Numbered from the stretch's first letter, positions 47,506-59,120 are shown. The stretch is DNA of 64,000 nt from Wurfbainia villosa (GCA_025175895.1 CM046005.1:59792325-59856324), one strand, 5' to 3'. The notes: generated from the letters alone by a model not told the origin. Numbers and translations: made by a program.

Positions 47506-48873
47506 TGTTGGATCGAAAGTGTCGCTAGAGGGGGGGGGTGAATAGCGATACGGTGTCGTTAAAAACTTTTGCAATAAGTAAAAAGCAAGTAGAGAATGCA
47601 CAGCGGAAATATAAAGTAGACAAGATATTTTTACGTGGTTCACAATCTTTCGATTGCTAATCCACGGCCCTAGTGATCCTTGATCACGTACGGAGGGCAA
47701 TTCACTAAAACCACTCCTCCTCGTTGGAGGTAGGAGCAACGATTACAAAAAGAAATCAAGGCAAAGGGACACTCCCCCTTTCCTTGTTACGATTAAAGCA
47801 CAAAGACAATTTAAAGAAGTAGAACTTAAATAAATATACCGACAACTCTTATAAGTAGAAGATGTAGCTTTCGTTGTCGGCGGCACTTTGTCGTAGCAAA
47901 TGTGAGTAGTAGTAGTGGCGTTACGACGGCGTGTTGAGAGCTCTTGATTTCTTTTTTTTGCTTGGAGTGAACATGTCTATTTATGGATATTGATCTATGA
48001 ATTTAGACATAGGTAGTGTCCAAGGTGAGGTTCTTATCCCAACTCAAGGATGAGGTGTTTCATCCAACCACCTTGTGCCACCTCCAACCTTCTTGTGCGC
48101 CAACTCAAGGATGAGGTGTTTCATCCAACCACCTTGTGCCACCTCCAACCTCCTTGGGCGCCAACTTGAGGATGAGGTGTTTCATCCAACCACCTTGTGC
48201 CACCTCCAACCTTCTTGTGCGCCAACTCAAGGATGAGGTGTTTCATCCAACCACCTTGTGCCACCTCCAACCTCCTTGGGCGCCAACTTGTTGGAGCCAT
48301 TCAACTTGCCACATCATGTGAGCCAACCATCTTGTGCCAACTCACCTTATTTTGGGCGTCCACCACAAGGAAGCTTGGTGATGGTTTGGATGTCCACCTT
48401 GATGCCACATCACCCTTTGTACCAAAACACGAGTCAAGTCCAAATTCACACCCTTGAAATTCGAGCTCTTCTCGAGGGAACTTGACTAGCATTGATCATG
48501 TAGTCAAAGGGTTTTGACTGATACAAGTTAGCTTAAAATATAAAGTACGATGGTTCTAACCATCTGATCTCGACCTAGACCTTCCATTTGAGGTATTGGG
48601 TCGGATCTACGCTTAACGACCTTGCTTCGCTTTCACACGAGCTTACCTTGTAGCCTCGCTTCCGGTCTTCACCCGAGTACCTCGGCTTCCTCCAGAAGTC
48701 CTCTGGCGTTGCCCGACCACCTCGGTTCCCACCGGGTGTCGCAGACCTTCCGCTCAACTTTAGCATTTCTGCACACTTAATTGAGCTCGTAAGATAACAA
48801 ATATACCCTTAACTATTGAGCCTTTTGCCATAATCAAAATACCGGTTCGACTTTGGTGCCCACTGCACCAACA
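47506..48873 (-). repeat. Element D 3' LTR
   Basis: 1368 bp, TGTTGGATCG to GCACCAACA on the plus strand, with a G run near 47531. It holds a four-copy 61-bp repeat (about 48044-48297). The TATA-like CCATAAATAG (minus) is near 47983. Confidence 0.94.
48044..48297. repeat. 61-bp tandem repeat in LTR of D (left)
   Basis: Four units with GGATGAGGTGTTTCATCC, alternating CTTCTTGTGCGCC and CTCCTTGGGCGCC. The unit contains the imperfect palindrome GGATGAGGTGTTTCATCC. The same array is at 55079-55330 in the other LTR, so it predates insertion. The open frames starting at 48136, 48197 and 48258 are 61 bp apart and are products of the repeat. Confidence 0.9.
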
Positions 48874-48935
48874 ATCTCCCCCTTTTTGATTCATGGCAAA
48901 CCGACACAAAAGTTAAGGAAAAATTAAGCATAACA

Positions 48936-49128
48936 GTAAGCTAGCATAATGATTAAGCATGAATGAGCTAGCATAAAGATTAAATATGAATGAGCTAGCA
49001 TAATGATTAAGCATGAATGAGCTAGCATAAAGATTAAATATGAATGAGCTAGCATAAAGATTAAATATGAATGAGCTAGCATAAAGATTAAGCATGAGTG
49101 AGCTAGCATAAAGATTAAGCATGAGTGA
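48936..49128. repeat. 27-bp tandem repeat in 3' region of D
   Basis: Seven units with GAGCTAGCATAA; starts near 48938, 48965, 48992, 49019, 49046, 49073 and 49100, an exact 27-bp period. Units alternate between AAGATTAAATATGAAT and ATGATTAAGCATGAAT. It lies between the LTR and the end of pol. The minus-strand open frame (YASSFIFNL repeats) is a shadow of it. Confidence 0.9.
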
Positions 49129-49140
49129 GAATGAGTTCTT

Positions 49141-49315
49141 GAAAAATAATTTTTACTCCCCCTTAATAGTTGCTTAAGTAAACGGAATTACTTAATATAA
49201 AAGGTAATAATTTTGTTTACTTTCTTCCTTACTTTTGTGACTTTCTCCCCCTTTTGCCTTAACTCAAAAAGTTTGTAAATATATTTTAGGGTTTGTAAGT
49301 CCAAGCAAGTTCCCA

Positions 49316-49356
<41 letters not shown>

Positions 49357-49725
49357 TTAAAATAATAATAAGCTTGAAAATATGTTCATCTAAAATGTAC
49401 AACTCCGGTTGGACTTGATTGATATAGAATGATCAATAAGTCTTGAAGGAGTTGATTAATTTTAAATAATTATACTCCATGGTTCATGTCGATGCACTGA
49501 ATCTACATCTGGAACCAGGAGTAAGGTCCTAACATCTCACGCCCATCTACGTGGCTAAGTACACAAACACATTAGTCCTATGTGTTGTGAGATGTGTTGG
49601 CTCCTTAAATCTATAGGTATATGATTTCTAAGGTAAGACTTAGGCTAATTTCATAAAAAGAAGCAAAAGTAGAGTACATATATAGAAAAATTTAAATCCT
49701 ACTCTATTACGCACATACCTAACTT
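49141..49725 (-). other. Element D 3' non-coding region
   Basis: It contains pyrimidine blocks (polypurine tracts on the minus strand) near 49155 and 49246 plus the LTR-adjacent one at 48874-48887, a TA dinucleotide microsatellite (about 49321-49352), and a segment (49480-49640) matching 3930-4080 of B. No gene. Confidence 0.7.
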
Positions 49726-52108
49726 TCATCTTAATAAACTAAATTCGGCTTCGGGTAGTGGTTTGGTGAAGATGTCCGCTAGGTTTGATTTGGACTCAAC
49801 ATACTCTAGTTGTATAGTTCCATTAGTTACATGTTCTCTAATGAAGTGGTGTTTAACTTCTATATGTTTTGTCCTAGAATGACATATTGGATTTTTAGTT
49901 AAGTTAATTGAACTAATGTTATCTATGTAGGTTTTAATGTTGTTAAAGATTAAGCTAAAGTCTTGGAGAGTGTGCTTCAACCAAAGGAGCTGAGAGACAC
50001 ACTCACCCATCGCATAGCGTATTGGCCCGGTGGTAGATAAGGCAACGCAATGCTGCTTCCTACTGCACCAACTTACTAGACTCGAGCCGAGGATTTGACA
50101 ACAACCACTCGTGCTCTTTCTATCGAGTTTACTACCGGCATAGTCGGAGTCGGAGTCGCCGATTAGATTAAACTCGGTAGATCTAGTGTACCAAATACCT
50201 ACGTTTAGCGTGCCCTTTAGATATCTAAGGATACGCTTGACTAGGGTTAGGTGAGACTCCTTGGCACAGGTTTGTAACCTTGCGCACATACTTACCGCGA
50301 ATAAAATGTCGGGTCGGCTCGCGGTTAAGTATAGGAGACTTCCTATTGCGCTCCTATAGTATTTTAGGTCAACGGGTTTTCCTTCTACATCTTCGTTTAT
50401 ATTAACATTAGTTGCCATAGGTGTATTGATTATTTTAGCATCTTGCATTCCAAATCGATTTATTAAGTCCTTAGTATATTTTTGTTGATGTAAATATATT
50501 CCATCTTTAGTTTGTTTAATTTGTAAACCTAAGAAGAAACTTAACTCTCCCACTAAATTCATTTCAAATTCACTTTCCATAAGTGAGATGAATTCGTTTA
50601 GCAGGATCGAGTTGGTAGTTCCAAAAATTATATCATCTACATAGATTTGGGCTATAAAGATTTCTTTTCCTATGGTTTTAACGAATAAGGTTGGGTCGAC
50701 TAAACCTTGGTTGATAGGATGACTTGGGTGAGTTCTAGTTTGACTTGGGTTAGAGTCATCTATCACTTGGTCGATAGGATGACTTGGGTTAGGACGAGAT
50801 TCAAGTTCAAGATCAGAGTCGGGTTCGCTATAAGTTGATTTGCTAGTTGGTTTTGTTAAGGATTGAACGGGTTCGTGTCCTTCGTCGAAAACTATATTAA
50901 TGGTTTCTTCGACTCTAAGAGTGTCGTGATTGTATACCCTATAAGCTCTACTGGTGGTTGAGTATCCTAGAAAGGTTCCAGTAGAGGTTTTGGATTTGAA
51001 TTTCCCTAGGTAATCCTTAGTGTTTAAGATATGTACCTTGCATCCAAATACCCTAAAGTACTTGATGTTCGGTATTTTATCGTGATAAATCTCGTACGAG
51101 GTCTTTTGGTGCCTCTTTACCATAAGGATCCTATTTTGGACATAGCAAGCCGTACTAACGGCCTCTGCCCAAAATCTATCGGGTAGGTTATACTCGTTTA
51201 ACATTGTCCTAGCGGCTTCTTGTAGGGTTCTATTTTTCCGTTCGACTAACCCATTTTGTTGTGGGGTTCTAGGACATGAAAACTCATGGTGGTATCCGTT
51301 TAGGTTACATAAATCAGAAACCTGTGGTTTTCGAATTCACCACCATGATCGCTTCTAAGTCTTTTAATCTTAAGGTTCTTTTGATTTTCGATTAACCTAC
51401 AAATATTGATTAGTTGGTCTAGGGTATCATTTTTATGTTTGATAAACCTAACCCAAGTAAATCTAGAATAGTCGTCAATTATGACTAAGCAAAATTGACT
51501 ACCATTGAGTGACTTAGCTCCATGTGAATCAAATAGATCCATGTGTAGGAGCTCAAGAACACTTTTGGTTAGTTCTTGATTAGTTAATTGATGTTGTGTC
51601 CTAGATTGTTTACCTTGTTGACAAGCATTACATATTTTATTATCCAAGTTGTTTAGTTTATGCAAACCTATAACCAAGCCACTCGACTCATCTTGTGGGC
51701 CGAGTCTTGGGTGCAGTGTCAGTCTTGGTGCCATAACCAAGATTCCTCTTCTGTCATAAGACACTTGGTTGAGGAGTTGGGTAAATTTATTGTGTAGATG
51801 TTGCTACTCCTAGTTCCTTTAAGTATTATTTTAGATGTTGCATTTATTTTGATTAATTCATTTTCTAGAAATATGACCTTATAATTGTTATCACACAATT
51901 GGCTTACACTAAGTAAATTATATTGAAAGTTTTCTACTAATAAGACATTTTGAATTGTAAAGTTAGAGTTGAGCTCAATATCACCTGATCCGATGATTTT
52001 GAGCTTGCCGTTATTTCCGAAGGCTAACGATCCTTGTCGTTTGAATCGTAACTTAGAAAATTTGAGTTGATCCCCGGTCATGTGTCGGGAGCAACCACTG
52101 TCCAACAT
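49726..52108 (-). pseudogene. pol: pol of element D (integrase to RNase H, in-frame RT deletion)
   Basis: Read from 52108. The first piece (52108-51719) opens MLDSGCSRHMTGD (protease-like) and runs to the integrase zinc finger, where it is broken. 51764-51300 has CNACQQGK, IDDYSRFTW and SDHGGEF. After a break of about 100 bp, a 492-residue frame (51204-49726) starts in the integrase end (MLNEYNLPDRFWAEA). At about residue 165 the linker (SHPINQ) joins directly to the middle of RT (GLVDPTLFVK), skipping about 210 residues present in A and B: the NKARLVAKGF, DVKSAFLNGY and YGLKQAPRAWYE blocks. YVDD is retained near 50635. In RNase H the words STTEAEYIAMGE of relatives read STTGPIRYAMGE, losing the catalytic Glu. 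The frame ends AEFSLLR. Confidence 0.9.
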
Positions 52109-52583
52109 CCATTGATCCTACACATAAGGTAGTTGGATCGGATATTGGAATTACTAAAGGGTTGTTTGTAAGTTTTTAAACCTAAATCATCTCACCAATA
52201 TCTACATGATCAAAACATGTTATTCCTATGTGTTATTGTGAGATGACTTTCAATTTTACTTGATTAATTTTAATGAATTTAAATTAACCAACATTAGGTT
52301 AGATTCGGATTTAGTCTAAGCTCATCAAGTAATCTTTTCAAGAGATTAGCTTCAAGGTCGTGGCGAGGCACAGAGGCCTTCTTTGATCGGAACAACGACC
52401 ACTTCCTTAGACAAAGCTAATTTCAAGAAATTGATAACTCGACTTACTTGAGACTACATCTTGGTCTAACTAGTTATTTTTGAAAAGAGGCTCCCCGAGG
52501 CTCAATCTTTTCGTAGGATTTTAGTTGATTATGAGTCCTATCTAACCATTCTAAAAATAAAGGAAAAACTAAGCATGCAATTT
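52109..52583 (-). other. Element D spacer between gag and pol
   Basis: Corresponds to 7200-7924 of B, with a single copy of the GAGGCTCCCCGAGGCTCAAT unit (near 52484). No open frame of note. Confidence 0.6.
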
Positions 52584-54184
52584 CTAAGACTTAACAAAAA
52601 TACATTTTGTATTGGCTCCCCCTGGACCATTGAATCGAGTGGGTCTATTCACATAGTGAATTTGGTCCTTGGGAACCCAATACATGTTAGATCCTAAAGT
52701 TGAAATCAAAGTGGTCTTAGGGACCCATGCTTGGACATTTTTCTTATGTTGGTTTACTATAGACATATATGACTTATTGGTTGTATTTGAGTTAAACCCG
52801 AAGTCCGCCTTGTTGTACGGCCCTTTGTGATCAAGTAAGAGGTCAAGTCCCTTGGATCCCAAAGTGAACCTTTCCAACGTGTTCCTAAGGTCTTGACTTG
52901 TGTTTTCAAAAGCGAGTTCTCAACTTCAAGCTTTTCAACTTGAGTTGAGTCCTCCTCTTGAATACGAGTAGTCGAAGAGGTTAGGGAGACCTCATGTTTG
53001 AGAAGGTTAACCTCCTCAATTAGGGTCTCGACCTTGGACTCGGACTTAGCTAGTTTCTTATTTAAAAATTTAATTGCACCATACAAAGTATTAAGTAACG
53101 AACGACTTACCCTTAATGATTCTTTTGAACTGGATAAGGATCCGTGGCTTGTCTTGAATGGAAGCTCATCATCGGATTCGGACTCGGACTCTTCTTGATT
53201 TGAGTCGTGCTCGGTCGGCTTGGCCATTAGAGCTTGGATATTCTTCTTCCTCGACAAATCCTCCCAAGTAGCGTTTAGCGCTTTCTTGGTCTTTGATGCG
53301 TTATTCTTTAGCTTTGGGCACTCGGACTTGATGTGACCGAACCTTTTGCACTCATAGCATCTAAAATTAGAAGTATTTGAATTAGGTTTAGGCTTTCATT
53401 GAGTTGTTGGTCGTTTTAGTCTCTTGATCATCTTCAGAACTATATTGACTAGTTCGATTCTATTCAGTCTACTTCCGATTCGGACTCGCCTTCTTCCTTT
53501 GGGGTGGCTTGCTTATGGCTTCTTCTTCTTGGAACTCCAATTAACGCAATACTTTCTACCGACCACGTTAGTTTGCTCATGTAATTCAAGTTCAAACAAT
53601 TCGCCTAACCTAATTTTAGAAAGGTTCTTGGAGACCTTGTAGGCATCGACTCATGGATGCCCACAAGGTGGTCCTAGGAAACGAGTTAAGAGAATACCGA
53701 TAAGGTCGCGATTCTCGACCTTTTGTCCGATGGCATGGAGTTGGTTGACGGCATGTCTTGGATACGAGCATGTAGTTGAGTTATGGTCTCGCTTTCCTGC
53801 ATTTTCAAGTTATACAATTTATTTAAAAGTAAATCTCTTTACATACCTTCGTGTCGCCGGTGCCTTCGTAGTTCCACTAGCTTGGTCCATAAGTCCTTTG
53901 CACTAATGAAGGGGCCGACGCGTTGAGCTCTTCCTTGACAACCCACATTGCAAGATTTGAGTTGCCTTGGCATCGGCTTCTACTTGTTTTTTCATGGAAT
54001 TTGACCATTGATCGTAACCCAAAGATTCACCATCTTCATTGATAGGAAGTGTGAAACCGTTTGATTACGATCCACATCTCGATTTGGGTTTTAAGAAAGC
54101 ATTCCATCCGACCCTTCCAATAACGAAAGTCATTACCGTTGTAAAACGGGGTCGGGCGGTGCTAAACCCTTCGAGATGGGCCAT
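52584..54184 (-). pseudogene. gag: gag of element D (frameshifts)
   Basis: The start ATG at 54184 (MAHLEG, as in B at 9433). The capsid part (54180-53400) is broken by small indels and only short frames remain. The zinc knuckle (CYECKRFGHIKSEC) is on 53350-53300. The stretch 53257-52757 (166 residues) has an acidic ESESESDDE segment, then ETLIEEVNLLKHEVSL with heptad-like spacing, a likely coiled coil. 52877-52584 continues the C-terminal part in a third frame. The order matches B. Confidence 0.8.
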
Positions 54185-54536
54185 TTAAAAACAAGAAGAA
54201 GAACGATTTAAAAGAATCTTGCAAAACACACACGAAAGAATATTCCAAGACTTTCGCCTTGGATTAGTAGAAAAGGGAAGTAAAAAGATATATATAAATG
54301 TAACTTGCAAAAAGAAATAAACAATCAAATGCGAATGTCGTTGAAGTTCCGAGGACAACCTTACTCGGGATCTAACCCAAGGACAACCTTATCCGATCCT
54401 AAAGCCTCTAATGCAATTCTATATGTAGAGAAGATAAGCAAGTGAAATAATTATACGAAAAACAGAAATAAATAAATAAAAATCTGTAAAAAAAGAAAAC
54501 AAAGCTAGATTGGTGGTTTCACCGAATCTTAGCGCC

Positions 54537-54549
54537 GACTCTGATACCA
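54537..54549 (-). promoter_or_regulatory. Primer binding site of element D
   Basis: On the minus strand TGGTATCAGAGTC, one mismatch from the TGGTATCAGAGCC of the other elements; two bases from the LTR edge. Confidence 0.85.
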
Positions 54550-54551
54550 AT

Positions 54552-55920
54552 TGTTGGATCGAATGTGTCGCTTGAGGGGGGGGTGAATAGCGATACGGTG
54601 TCGTTAAAAACTTTTGCAATAAGTAAAAAGCAAGTAGAGAATGCACAGCGGAAATATAAAGTAGACAAGATATTTTTACGTGGTTCACAATCTTTCGATT
54701 GCTAATCCACGGCCCTAGTGATCCTTGATCACGTACGGAGGGCAATTCACTAAAACCACTCCTCCTCGTTGGAGGTAGGAGCAACTATTACAAAAAGAAA
54801 TCAAGGCAAAGGGACACTCCCCCTTTCCTTGTTACGATTAAAGCACAAAGACAATTTAAAGAAGTAGAACTTAAATAAATATACCGACAACTCTTATAAG
54901 TAGAAGATGTAGCTGCGTTGTGGCGACTTCGTCGAGCAAATGTGAGTAGTAGTAGCGGCGTTACTGACGCGTGTTGAGAGCTCTTGATTTCTTTTTTTTG
55001 CTTGGAGTGAACATGTCTATTTATGGATATTGATCTATGAATTTAGACATAGGTAGTGTCCAAGGTGAGGTTCTTATCCCAACTCAAGGATGAGGTGTTT
55101 CATCCAACCACCTTGTGCCACCTCCAACCTTCTTGTGCGCCAACTCAAGGATGAGGTGTTTCATCCAACCACCTTGTGCCACCTCCAACCTCCTTGGGCG
55201 CCAACTTGAGGATGAGGTGTTTCATCCAACCACCTTGTGCCACCTCCAACCTTCTTGTGCGCCAACTCAAGGATGAGGTGTTTCATCCAACCACCTTGTG
55301 CCACCTCCAACCTCCTTGGGCGCCAACTTGTTGGAGCCATTCAACTTGTGCCACATCATGGGAGCCAACCATCTTGTGCCAACTCACCTTATTTTGGGCG
55401 TCCACCACAAGGAAGCTTGGTGATGGTTTGGATGTCCACCTTGATGCCACATCACCCTTTGTACCAAAACACGAGTCAAGTCCAAATTCACCCCCTTGAA
55501 ATTCGAGCTCTTCTCGAGGCTGGAACTTGACTAGCAGTTGACTGTAGTCAAAGGGGTTTGGACTGCAGTACAAGTTAGCTTAAAATATAAAGTACGATGG
55601 TTCTAACCATCTGATCTCGACCTAGACCTTCCATTTGAGGTATTGGGTCGGATCTACGCTTAACGACCTTGCTTCGCTTTCACACGAGCTTACCTTGTAG
55701 CCTCGCTTCCGGTCTTCACCCGAGTACCTCGGCTTCCTCCGAAGTCCCTCTGGCGTTGCCCGACCACCTCGGTTCCCACCGGGTGTCGCAGACCTTCCGC
55801 TCAACTTTAGCATTTCTGCACACTTAATTGAGCTCGTAAGATAACAAATATACCCTTAACTATTGAGCCTTTTGCCATAATCAAAATACCGGTTCGACTT
55901 TGGTGCCCACTGCACCAACA
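54552..55920 (-). repeat. Element D 5' LTR
   Basis: 1369 bp, TGTTGGATCG to GCACCAACA. It has the same 61-bp array (55079-55330). Differences from the left LTR cluster in a few places (about 54912-54970 and 55515-55575) as small insertions and deletions. Confidence 0.94.
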
Positions 55921-55925
55921 CGTAG

Positions 55926-57068
55926 GTCCATCTCCGAATGGGCTGATATCCATCATAGTTATGAACAACCTTGGAGAGAGTCCAACAAGCCATTCATAAC
56001 TACGACGGTAGGTATCTTCTATACCGATTGCATATCCCGTATATGCAACTATCACAATGTGCTATCAACTAATTGAATGTTCACACATACATCAGGTTGT
56101 TAACACATTAACAAGTATGCATCATATGCATAGCACCCAACTTCACCTCCCTTTACATCGACCTTGGAGATAGTCCAACAAGCCGATGCTCCAGGTTAAA
56201 GCCAACCCATTAATCAGGACATAGTTTTAATATGGTTAGAGCGCATTAAACCAATTAGCCCAGCTTGGAGAGAGTCCAACAACCAAAGCTAACGATTGAC
56301 CTCTGACTCTTACCATATTAGTATTAAACTATTCCATGGTTTGAACATATTCAGGTTCGAGCCGGGCTTGGAGAGAGTCCAACAACCCAAACAAGAAACA
56401 GAACTCTGGTTCTAACCATATTAATGGAAGGTGTAGGCTTTAATATTGATTAAGGGTTTTTATGTCTCATCCTCTTTGCATGCAAATAACTATTATCTAC
56501 ATGGCATGGCATACATGGCATACATCTACATGTCACGACACGCATGGCATAATGTTATGCATCTAATGCAATTACATGGCATACAATTATGTCATGTATA
56601 TAATTTCCTTATATGTCATAACTATTTATGGAAATAAAATATGTTTAAGATTTGATTCTCCAAATCAAATCATAATTAAATTAGGAAACAAATTTCCAAA
56701 TCTAATCACATATTTTATTCATGGAATTATTTGATTAAGGAAAATCTATTTAGGAAACCAATTTCCTAAATCATTAAAACTACTTATGGAAATAAAATAT
56801 TTTAAGATTTGATTTCAAATCAAATCATGATTAAATTAGGAAACAAATTTGTAATCTAATCAAATATTTTATTTATGGAAAATATCAATTTCCATAAATA
56901 CTTCCAACTTTCCAAAAGTGGAAGATTTCCATAAATACTTCTAGACTTTCCAAAATTGAAAAATTTCCATAAATACTTCTAAATTTCCAAAATTTAGAAA
57001 ATTTCCAGAAATACATTATGACTATCGCAAAACCATTTTACGATTATGTCGAAACACAACCTGGGCTC
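55926..57068 (-). other. Element C leader (between gag side and primer site)
   Basis: This is the untranslated leader of C, on the right of D and the left of S. It contains the repeated phrase CTTGGAGAGAGTCCAACAA (near 55970, 56270 and 56370; a shorter form near 56165). An A/T-rich part (56630-57000) has four or more copies of AATTTCCATAAATACTT and of TGGAAATAAAATAT. No coding frame. It ends in GGCTC, the left copy of the S target duplication. Confidence 0.7.
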
Positions 57069-57187
57069 TGTAACGCCCGTAAAATTCCTAGCAATTTTAC
57101 AAGAATTTTTAGCTTGATGATCATGGGCTTTATGTGGGCCTTTTCAAAAATAAAAGGAAATAAACCAAAAAGGGGGTGCAAGGCCTA

Positions 57188-57250
57188 GGAATTGAACCCC
57201 CAAACCTCTAGAGATAGCCAAGCCTTATAGATGCACCCACTAACAAGAAG
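57188..57250 (-). other. tRNA-like B-box/A-box segment antisense to LTR S
   Basis: On the minus strand an exact B box GGTTCAATTCC (57198-57188) is preceded by a degenerate A-box-like TTGTTAGTGGG near 57245-57235. It corresponds to the segment at 16318-16371 in block J, in the same position relative to the LTR start and again opposite to LTR transcription. Confidence 0.5.
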
Positions 57251-57599
57251 CCCAATAGGATTATATGATTAAGGAAGAGGGGGAAACTATAGATAAGTGG
57301 GACTAGGAGTAAATGAAGAGGCATGGAAAAGAAAAGAGGAACTTCTCTTCCTCCCCCCTTTATAAAGAAGAGGGAAGGTTAAATTTGGTCACTTCCTCTC
57401 TTCTTCTTCCTCTTCTCACCGAAAATCTTGAGCTCCCTCTCCATTTCCTCCATTGGCCGAACCTCCTTCAAGCAAGAAGCAAGGGCTAGGGTTGGTTCTT
57501 AGGTCATCTTCAAAACAAAGCGAAGGAAGTAAGTATCCCTCACCTGCATACGAGTAGTTGCGATTGAATGTTTGAACAACCTGTATGTTATATTCGGCC

Positions 57600-58390
57600 A
57601 AGCATGTTTTAGTTACCAATGAAGTTGAAATCTATGTTTAGGAAGGATATGATGATGCTAAGATGGGGAAAAGAGGGTTGGTTAAAAAGCTAACCCTAGT
57701 TGAGCCCTTATGTGTTTCGGCCACCCTAGGAAATTAGGGTTAGGGTTTCATGAATGCCATGTTTTAATTGCTATATGATGTAGTTAGGGTTTTAAAGGGG
57801 ATTAGGTCAAAAGTTAACCCTAGGAAACCCTATGGACCATTCGGCCAACATGGGTTGTTGGTGTTTTTGTTGAAGTTTATATCTTGCTTTACTTGCAAAT
57901 GATGATGATAGCATGTTAGAGGGATTAGGATAAAGATCTAACCCCAAAGGTCTCCATGAACCATTCGGCCAAGTCATGGACTAGGGTCTAAATGAAGCTC
58001 CATGTTATGTTTATGCTATGTTCTATAACTAGATGATGATGTTAGGGGTTAAAGTGGATTAGGACAAAAGCTAACCCTAATGAACCCTAAGAACCATTCG
58101 GCCAATATGGATCTTGGTGTTTTATTGAAGTTTTATAGCTTGTTTTACTTGTAAGAAATGATGTTAACATGTTAGGGGGTTGAGGATAAAGATCTAAACC
58201 CTAAAAAGCCTATAAGGGCCATTCGGCCACCTTTGATCTTTTTAGGTTACAATGAAGTTCATACCATGAATTTTATGGAATTTGTATGCATATGTATGTT
58301 ACTTGAATTAGGTTAAAGATCTAAACCCTAAAAAGCCTATAAGGGCCATTCGGCCACCTTTGATCTCGTTAGGTTACAATGAAGTTCATA
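57600..58390. repeat. 125-bp tandem repeat in S
   Basis: Six units marked by CATTCGGCCA; TCGGCC starts at 57717, 57841, 57965, 58099, 58223 and 58350 (spacings 124-134). They include CTAACCCTA words that are not telomeric arrays. Confidence 0.85.
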
Positions 58391-58825
58391 CCATGAAGTA
58401 TGCTATGCTATGTTAATGAAATAAGCTATGTTGTTATGAAATGAAGTATGCTACGCTATGTTAATGAAATGAAGCATGATGTGTATGAAATGAAGTATGC
58501 TATGCTATGTTAATGAAATAAGCTATGTTGTTATGAAATGAAGTATGCTATGTTATGTGAATGAAATGAAGCATGATGTGTATGAAATGAAGTATGCTAT
58601 GCTATGTTAATGAAATAAGCTATGTTGTTATGAAATGAAGTATGCTATGTTATGTGAATGAAATGAAGCATGATGTGTATGAAATGAAGTATGCTATGCT
58701 ATGTTAATGAAATAAGCTATGTTGTTATGAAATGAAGTATGCTATGCTATGTGAATGAAATGAAGCATGATGTGTTATGAAATGAAGTATGCTATGCTAT
58801 GTTAAAGAAATAAGCTATGTTGTAA
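58385..58825. repeat. 97-bp tandem repeat in S
   Basis: ATAAGCTATG starts at 58421, 58518, 58615, 58712 and 58810: a 97-bp period, five units, all nearly identical (GAAATGAAGTATGCTATGCT). Confidence 0.9.
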
Positions 58826-58889
58826 AATAAGCATATAAGTATTTTACTTTCTGCATGGCTTGTACCAAGACCTTAACAAGGTCCAAAGA

Positions 58890-59120
58890 AGGGATGGGCT
58901 CCTAAGATGCCCTAGGTCGATGGAATAAGACTCGGGCCTAGGATGGGCTTCTATGTATGATTGCCCCTAGGTCGATGGAATAAGATTCGGGCCTAGTATG
59001 GGATGGGCTCCAAGATGCCTTAGGTCGATGGAGTAAGACTCGGGCCTAGGATGGGCTTCTACGCTATGACGATTGCCCCTAGGTCGATGGAATAAGACTC
59101 GGGCCTAGGAACATATTAGG
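58890..59120. repeat. 55-bp tandem repeat in S
   Basis: GGTCGATGGA starts at 58915, 58970, 59023 and 59082, with GATGGGCT and ACTCGGGCCTAGG in each unit. Confidence 0.85.

Larger units (their letters stand above)
47506..55920 (-). mobile_element. Element D: Sirevirus-like Ty1/copia, complete, TSD CGTAG, RT deleted
   Basis: The 3' LTR is at 47506-48873 and the 5' LTR at 54552-55920, with CGTAG directly outside each end (47501-47505, 55921-55925). It is 8415 bp long and inserted in the leader of C. Gag is at 52584-54184 and pol at 49726-52108. The LTRs are nearly equal in length and differ only by small changes, so this is the youngest-looking full element in the window. It has lost the front half of RT. 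The LTR ends (TGTTGGTGCAGTGGGCACC, CCAACA) and DSGCSRHMTG motif tie it to A and B. Confidence 0.95.

Noticed and set aside
48136..48485. Overlapping open frames in the LTR of D, repeated at 55176-55530
   Set aside because: Starts are 61 bp apart, matching the tandem repeat; identical in both LTRs; no protein-family features.
48936..49128. Regular 27-bp direct repeats resembling a CRISPR array
   Set aside because: Units are contiguous without unique spacers, in a plant retroelement, with no cas genes.
49321..49352. TA dinucleotide run as a regulatory element
   Set aside because: An ordinary microsatellite in a retroelement 3' region.
49726..51204. The 492-residue frame of D as a functional, novel fusion protein
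   Set aside because: It starts in the middle of integrase, lacks half of RT and has a changed RNase H site; it is open because the loss was in frame.
57416..57619. Open frame near the S TATA box as a host gene
   Set aside because: Inside a TG...CA-bounded LTR with target duplication, on the strand opposite to the TATA box, and without domain features.
57700..58350. Repeated AACCCTA words suggesting telomeric repeat
   Set aside because: They occur once per 125-bp unit and never as a head-to-tail CCCTAAA array.
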